Assembly (NCBI GenBank): GCA_949825065.1
Contig: OX463855.1
Location: forward strand, 38,078,301-38,142,300
From: Odontocerum albicorne
Taxonomy: Eukaryota; Arthropoda; Insecta; Trichoptera; Odontoceridae
Reading direction: 5' to 3'
Length of the DNA: 64,000 nucleotides
In this document: in pieces, positions 59,111-64,000 of the stretch
Numbering within the stretch: position 1 is the first letter of the stretch
Layout of the letters: each line of letters begins with the position of its first letter
The notes under the pieces: model-generated
What the model was told of the DNA's origin: nothing
What the model saw: only the letters and a program-made list of their open reading frames with translations
Databases searched by the model: none
Position numbers and translations under genes: made by a program

Positions 59111-59838
59111 AAGGGTCTTTCAAATTGAGCAGTTTTTTTTTATTCTTGGATGAAACACAGGTGGCGTCGCGAACTTGCCTGGGTCTTGTGACATTTGAGA
59201 AGTGTAATATAGGACATTTATAAAAATGGAGTCGTATACAATACAACGACGCGTTCGAATTGTTGAATTAGTTATGTTGTTTATAGTTAAGGCATTAACG
59301 TTGTGGAGGTTTAAAGACATTGTAATTTATTTTTAACAAACACTGTTTATTCCACTTTTTTGTGACGGTATAACCCTGTTTGCGCTCCCCTGAAGATGAG
59401 GTGAAAGCCTTGAAACCGGTAGGGTTATACCGTCACAAAAAAGTGGAATAAACAGTGTTTGTTAAAAATAAATTACAAAATTGAATTAGTTAATTGGACA
59501 CCGAGATCATATGATCTAACACCGTTGGACTATTTTCTCTGGGGTTACGTGAAAAGCCAGGTCTATAAAAATGACCCCCGATCAATTCCTGAACTGAAGG
59601 ATGAAATTATTCGCGTTATTGGTGAGTTAGAACCGCAATCATGCCAAAATGTCATAAAAATGTGTACATCTGTGGAGCTGCTAGAGGTGTATATTTGGCG
59701 GATATTGTTTTTTTTTATGTTTAAATGTCATACATTAATGACCAATAAAAAGTTTTTTTGAAATAAAAGCAAATATTGTGTTTTATTCATGAATTAAATT
59801 TTTTTAATTGATAAAACAGCTCAATTTGAAAGACCCTT
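59111..59838 (+). mobile_element. Tc1/mariner-superfamily element, deleted, with nested Penelope insert
   Basis: TA at 59109-59110 and 59839-59840 flank AAGGGTCTTTCAAATTGAGC...GCTCAATTTGAAAGACCCTT. The remaining coding after the insert (59495-59700) reads WTPRSYDLTPLDYFLWGYVK, SIPELKDEIIRVIGELEPQS, the C-terminal third of a Tc1/mariner-type transposase with its last Asp in DLTPLDYF. Interior and N-terminus mostly deleted. Confidence 0.82.
59275..59480 (+). mobile_element. Penelope-derived short element with exact 12-bp target duplication
   Basis: TTGAATTAGTTA at 59263-59274 and again at 59481-59492. The 206-bp insert starts TGTTGTTTATAGTTAAGGC, has a short inverted arm (truncated before its hammerhead motif), then the complete terminal repeat with CUGAAGA...GAAAC...GGUA at 59390-59421 and an AATAAATTACAAAA end. 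Confidence 0.9.
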
Positions 59839-59839
59839 T

Positions 59840-60535
59840 AGTTACATAAAGTTACACAAAAATAAAAAAAGAATTAACCTTGTGTTACTAATGGCGGACA
59901 CAATTATCTTGTGAGAAGACACCGAACGACAACGTCGATTTATTTTATTTATCACACGATACCAATTTAGTTCTCCGAAGATCTAACAACAACTGTCATC
60001 TGCTAGTTGGTATTTTTTTTTAATTTCAGTTTTGTTGACTGTGCTTTAGAAACAACACACACAAGTTTCATAATTAAATTCCGCAATACGCAAATTGAAC
60101 ATAATATAAATTCACACGAAATGTTTATTTAAATTAATGAGAAGTGCTGAAATAAAAACATGTCTCAATAGAACGAGGCCGAATAAAGTATGAATCTCAT
60201 TAGTTGTAAACAAGATTAATTTCTGCGAACCGTTTTCAATGGATTCTCGTACATAACCTTGTCTGAGAAGTTGATTCAACTACCATTATTATATTTTAAT
60301 TATGCTTGTCAAGTTTCAATGAAAAATAACAAATTACGAGAATATTTCAATATTCTGAAATTCCCATTTTCTTTATAATTATTCTCTGAATCGAGAACTG
60401 TTTATCTTTTTTTTGTAAATAATGCTAATTTACAAAATACAAACAATGAGGAAGAAATAAATATTTTATATAAAAAAAAAATAACCAAGATAAAACACAT
60501 TAAAAAATTGACTCACATTGAGAAACAAAAAGAAA
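59840..60535. other. Unassigned AT-rich sequence
   Basis: Nothing recognised. Confidence 0.5.
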
Positions 60536-60539
60536 TACA

Positions 60540-60897
60540 TACACACTCGTACAAACCATCACGGCGTCTCCCTTTCAGGGAAGGCAGAGAGGAAAGAACG
60601 CCAGACTTTTCTAGCACGATACACACCTTTTCTACATCCATACACCTGTAGCTCCTACGAAATCTCTGACTTTTTCCATTTGCGTCTTTCAAAATATCAT
60701 TCCCTTAATCTAACCATACTTCTCTTGATGTTTCTCTACCACGCCTTCACTCATATTTGCATTGTATATTTTTTTTCTTATTCTGTCTTCGTTCATTCAT
60801 TCCACATCCCCAAACCATCTCAGAATACTCTTCTTCATCTTACTCAACACATCAGCCTTAAGTTCACACTCATCCCTAATCACTTCATTCCATAATA
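60540..60897 (-). pseudogene. LINE family R relic (outer element around Tigger)
   Basis: Minus strand: GMNERRQNKK, GNDILKDANGKSQRFRRSYR and CMDVEKVCIVLEKSGVLSS, a typical family R tail with stops. The Tigger element at 60898 interrupts it; the sequence resumes at 62065. Confidence 0.68.
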
Positions 60898-62062
60898 CAG
60901 TGGAACCTCTCATAACGAGCACCTCTCATAACGAGTAATTCGCATAACGAGCTAAACAGATTGTGAAAAAAATGCTCCCTTAACGAGCGACATTTCGCAT
61001 AACGAGTGACGCAGAAAGGGGAAGTCCCATCTTCACGTCACTCACTTGTGAGCCGGGACTTCCGCGCCAGTGCGTCAGTCTCTGGTTAGCACTCGTTCCG
61101 CTAGCACGTTAGTGTCACATGTGATCACACATTTTTCCAAACTTGTGTTCAGACATTATTTGTAATTTTTTTTGTGCAAAGTTTAATAACCCTTGCAAAA
61201 ATGTCCCTGAAGAAAAAGCCACAAGAAGACAGCCATAAGAGAATAAAAGTAACTGTAGAAATGAAACGTAAAATCATTGAAAAGCGAGAACGAGGTGTGA
61301 GCGCGGCTGATCTAGCGCGCACATACAATCGGTCTACATCAACGATTTGCTCTATCCTCAAGAACAAGGACCAAATTAAGAAGATAGATGCTTCAAAGGG
61401 AGTGTCAAGAATGTCTACGAAACGGTTACCTATTCTTGATGATGTTGAAAGGTTGCTTCTCATATGGATAAACGAAAAGTAATTGCAAGGCGATATTATT
61501 AACGAAAACATCATTTGTGAGAAGGCGAAAGTTATTTTCGTCGACCTCGTTAAGAAGACGCCAGCATCATCAACTGCCGAAAAAGAAGTACAATTTAAGG
61601 GAAGTCATGGATGGTTCGAGAAATTTAAGAGAAGAACCGGCATCCACAGCGTTGTGAGGCATGGTGAAGCAGCAAGCTCTGACACAAAGGCAGCAGAGAA
61701 CTTCATCAGCGACTATAAGAAGCTCGTAGATTCTGAGGCTTACCGGATTTTACTTCTAGTAGAAAAGAATTAATTATTTGTCATAAATTCATAAATAAAA
61801 AACTAGTTATTTCGATTTTTTTATTGTTTTTTGCAAATCGAAATCGCATTCCAGGTTGTTACGCTCCTTAACAATTTATAAGTATGTAATTTTATTTGAA
61901 TAAACGTTCAAAATAAAAAAAAATTGGGTATTTTTTTCGGCATGGAACGCATTATCGTATTTTACAATGATTTATATGGGAAAAATTGTTTCACTTAACG
62001 AGTGTTTCACATAACGAGTAAGATTCTGGAACGAATTATTCTCGTTATGAGAGGTTCCACTG
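60898..62062 (+). mobile_element. Tigger/pogo-like element, 1165 bp, lacking its catalytic domain
   Basis: TA at 60896-60897 and 62063-62064. Inverted ends CAGTGGAACCTCTCATAACG match exactly at both sides. Subterminal CATAACGAG repeats (five at the left, two at the right) are likely transposase-binding sites. The coding part stops after the DNA-binding region. Confidence 0.92.
61201..61773 (+). pseudogene. Tigger-type transposase N-terminal half with one internal stop
   Basis: Met at 61201 (SLKKKPQEDSHKRIKVTVEM, KRKIIEKRERGVSAADLART, YNRSTSTICSILKN) begins a CENP-B N-terminal helix-turn-helix. A TAA at 61480-61482 is followed in the same frame by LQGDIINENIICEKAKVIF, FKGSHGWFEKFKRRTGIHSV, SDTKAAENFI: the second helix-turn-helix (HTH_CENPB, GSxGWFExFKRRxGI). 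The frame ends at 61773 after VDSEAYRILLLVEKN, before any DDE catalytic residues. About 190 codons if the stop were read through. Not functional as a transposase; a DNA-binding remnant at best. Confidence 0.88.
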
Positions 62063-62064
62063 TA

Positions 62065-62480
62065 CATACATTTTTACCTCATGTATAAGAAATCATTCAT
62101 TTGAGGTGTTCTTTTTATTTGAGCCCCTGAAACCTACATATATCTCTCAGTTTTTATACATCATCATGAGCACTACAACCAATGGTGGGTATTAGCTACC
62201 TATACCATTATCTACCACTTGTCCCTATCAGCAGTATCCCTCCTCCAACTACAATAAAATTATACCTAATGTGCGAAAGATCTCTGTCACACCATCCAGC
62301 CATCTAAACTTTGGTATCTACGTTCATCTACTCTCTGTAGGTTCGCCGAGTAAAGCCTTCTTTGCAGTATCAATGTCCTACATGCGATATAAGTGTCCCA
62401 ACCAGTGCCGACTAACAATTGTAATAACTTTTGTTACGCTTACTCCACAATACAGAGTGTTGAGTTCTTCATTACACCTG
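62065..62480 (-). pseudogene. LINE debris flanking Tigger
   Basis: Continuation of the LINE-type antisense sequence (CATGTATAAGAAATCATTCA to about 62480). Degraded; assignment is by context. Confidence 0.45.
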
Positions 62481-62559
62481 TGAAAAACAGGCGTAACTGT
62501 CACAAATTAAACAATATATTCTTTGATCAGTTTTCCTTTAATATTGCATTGCAATTTCA

Positions 62560-62755
62560 ATGTATACGGTACAACCAGGCGAACTTTTTGCCACGTGGCA
62601 ATCTCTTCCAATCAATAAGAAAGATGTTAATTATGCATTGAGTGGAAACTAGACTGGAATACTGTTTAATACAATCTGGGCATCAAATGGAATCGAGCCC
62701 GTAACCTCTAGGCTGGAAGACAAGCGTCTTACCAACAAGGCAACGGAGGTTTTCT
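62560..62755 (-). mobile_element. SINE-1, near full-length
   Basis: Minus strand: ACCTCCGTTGCCTTGTTGGT, GAAGACAAGCG complement region, GGTTACGGGCTCGATTCCAT, body TCCAGTCTAGTTTCCACTC and ATTGGAAGAGATTGCCACGT, then the AAGTTCGCCTGGTTGTACC end. Confidence 0.8.
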
Positions 62756-62828
62756 ATCAAAATATCGAGATCTTCTTCATCCAGGTTTATAAATGGCCTG
62801 ATCTCCAATGCATAAGTTAGCATAGGTC

Positions 62829-63437
62829 TTAACCTTTCCCTTACTGTGCTAAAATAATCCTTGCGTTCCGGTGCTGTTTATTCAATGCACATGTAAAAAT
62901 TAGCGATTTTAAATAGGACAAATAACAATATTCATAGCCAATCGCTTAAATTAATTAAATTTGAAGTCAAAAGTGATAATATTGAAATTTAATTGCTGAA
63001 AACATGAAAAAAAAACATCGGCCGACGTTGGCAAAACGGGCGAGACGACCACCTTGAACGAAAGCCGGCTGGCTACTAAACGAGAGAAGCGACCGAACTG
63101 AGATTCTATCATTTGCGTTCCCATATACCGAAGTAGAGTGAGACGTGAATAGTTACGCTTCCTCACTCATACGGATTTTTATAATGAATAAACCTACATC
63201 ACACACTGGCACACGTTTGATTGTATTGGTGAATTTATTCCCGATTTTCACAAAATATCTCTGATGTGGCCGATAAGTGCTAATTATTATTAATATTATT
63301 TTTTTTCATCCAATGCGTTAATGTATTACGGAGGAATACCTAAAATCTGAACCCAGTATTTATTATATTTATAGAGATATTAAAGTTTTTTTGAAGCAAT
63401 GTGTACTAGTTACACATCACAGGGAAGGAAGGGTTAA
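62829..63437 (+). mobile_element. MITE with TTAA target duplication, copy 2
   Basis: TTAA at 62829-62832 and 63434-63437, ends CCTTTCCCTTACTGTG and CACAGGGAAGGAAGGG. Colinear with 12829-13420. The 71-codon minus-strand open frame inside is not conserved between the copies. Confidence 0.85.
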
Positions 63438-63636
63438 CAACGTTATATTAATTTGGATTTTCGTGTGCCGGGAGATCAAGCGAAACTTAATTAAGATTAT
63501 AAGGTCAAAACTTATACGAATATTGACTGACAATATCCTTGGTTATTTTTTTCGCTTTTGTTGTTGGTAGTTGTTATATATCACCCGATGTGCAGTCTTT
63601 ACCGTCAAGATCGTACACACCAATCGAAAGATAGGC

Positions 63637-63830
63637 CTTTTGACGACCTCCGTGGCCTAGTTGACAAGATGTTTGTCTTCCGACCTGGAGGTAACGGGTT
63701 TGATTCCCGCTGGAACCGAGACATTACAAAAAATGCTTAAGACTTCATAAACCTCTTTCTGGTTTATTGAAGAAGGTAGCCGCATGGCAATAATCCCACA
63801 AGGTTATACTGTATACTAAGAAAGTGTTTG
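63637..63830 (+). mobile_element. SINE-1, full head
   Basis: GACCTCCGTGGCCTAGTTGA (clear box A), TTCCGACCTGGAGG, AACGGGTTTGATTCCCGCTG (box B), then body with TAATCCCACAAGGTTATACT. Confidence 0.85.
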
Positions 63831-64000
63831 ACATGATTCGCTCGGGCGCTGCTATAGCTGACAGACGTTATTTGTTTAATAATAGAAGGTTCAAGTCCCG
63901 TATTAGAGCGCCATTGAGAATAGTTTACTCTCTATCCCGTATTAGAGCGCCATTGAGAATAGTTTACTCTCTATCCCGTATTAGAGCGCCATTGAGAATA
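63831..64000 (+). mobile_element. SINE-3-like unit running into a 39-bp tandem repeat
   Basis: GATTCGCTCGGGCGCTGCTA, GAAGGTTCAAGTCCCG (box B type), then TCCCGTATTAGAGCGCCATT repeating at 63896, 63935 and 63974 (39 bp) to the window edge. The repeat unit starts in the SINE sequence. Confidence 0.7.

Noticed and set aside
63637..63720. tRNA gene
   Set aside because: A and B boxes are present, but the cloverleaf is not closed and the head continues into a SINE body shared by a dozen copies.

Overview
This window is animal nuclear DNA, almost certainly from an insect. It is AT-rich and loaded with transposable-element relics (mariner, Tigger/pogo, PIF/Harbinger, hAT, piggyBac-like MITEs, Helitrons, Penelope-like elements, non-LTR retrotransposons, tRNA-derived SINEs, solo LTRs) and minisatellites. 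The order cannot be fixed from sequence alone. A moth or butterfly is plausible from the mariner and repeat types, but that is a guess.

One host gene is supported. It lies on the minus strand and runs from a start codon at 26741 down to at least 2156, off the left edge of the window. Its nine coding exons all have GT-AG splice sites, and every intron is phase 1. Joined, they encode 605 residues: a signal peptide, then WAP, thyroglobulin type-1, antistasin and lustrin-like Cys-rich domains in that order, then the same four again, then a third WAP. It looks like a secreted, disulfide-rich, multi-headed protease-inhibitor-like protein built by duplication of a four-domain cassette. The last exon in view ends at a good phase-1 donor, so more cassette is expected to the left of the window. 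No gene symbol can be assigned.

Layout: 1-2155 is downstream sequence or the next intron, with a Penelope relic. From 2156 to 26767 is the exon-intron body; its introns hold solo-LTR, SINE, piggyBac-like MITE, Tigger, Helitron, Penelope and LINE debris and one intact 1287-bp mariner (23762-25048, transposase open for 346 codons). From 26768 to 64000 is the 5' flank or a 5'-UTR intron. No further host exon was recognised there; it is a mosaic of repeat arrays (70-bp x18, 37-bp x about 45, 67-bp x12, 87-bp x8, alternating 64/71-bp) and nested elements.

The most unusual non-genic signal is a set of eight hammerhead-ribozyme-like motifs in Penelope-like ends. Three lie in short palindromic elements that share a fixed outer end and carry 11-12 bp target-site duplications. 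Other highlights are tandem Helitron dimers, a Tigger element reduced to its DNA-binding half, and minisatellites grown out of a SINE head and a LINE 3' tail.
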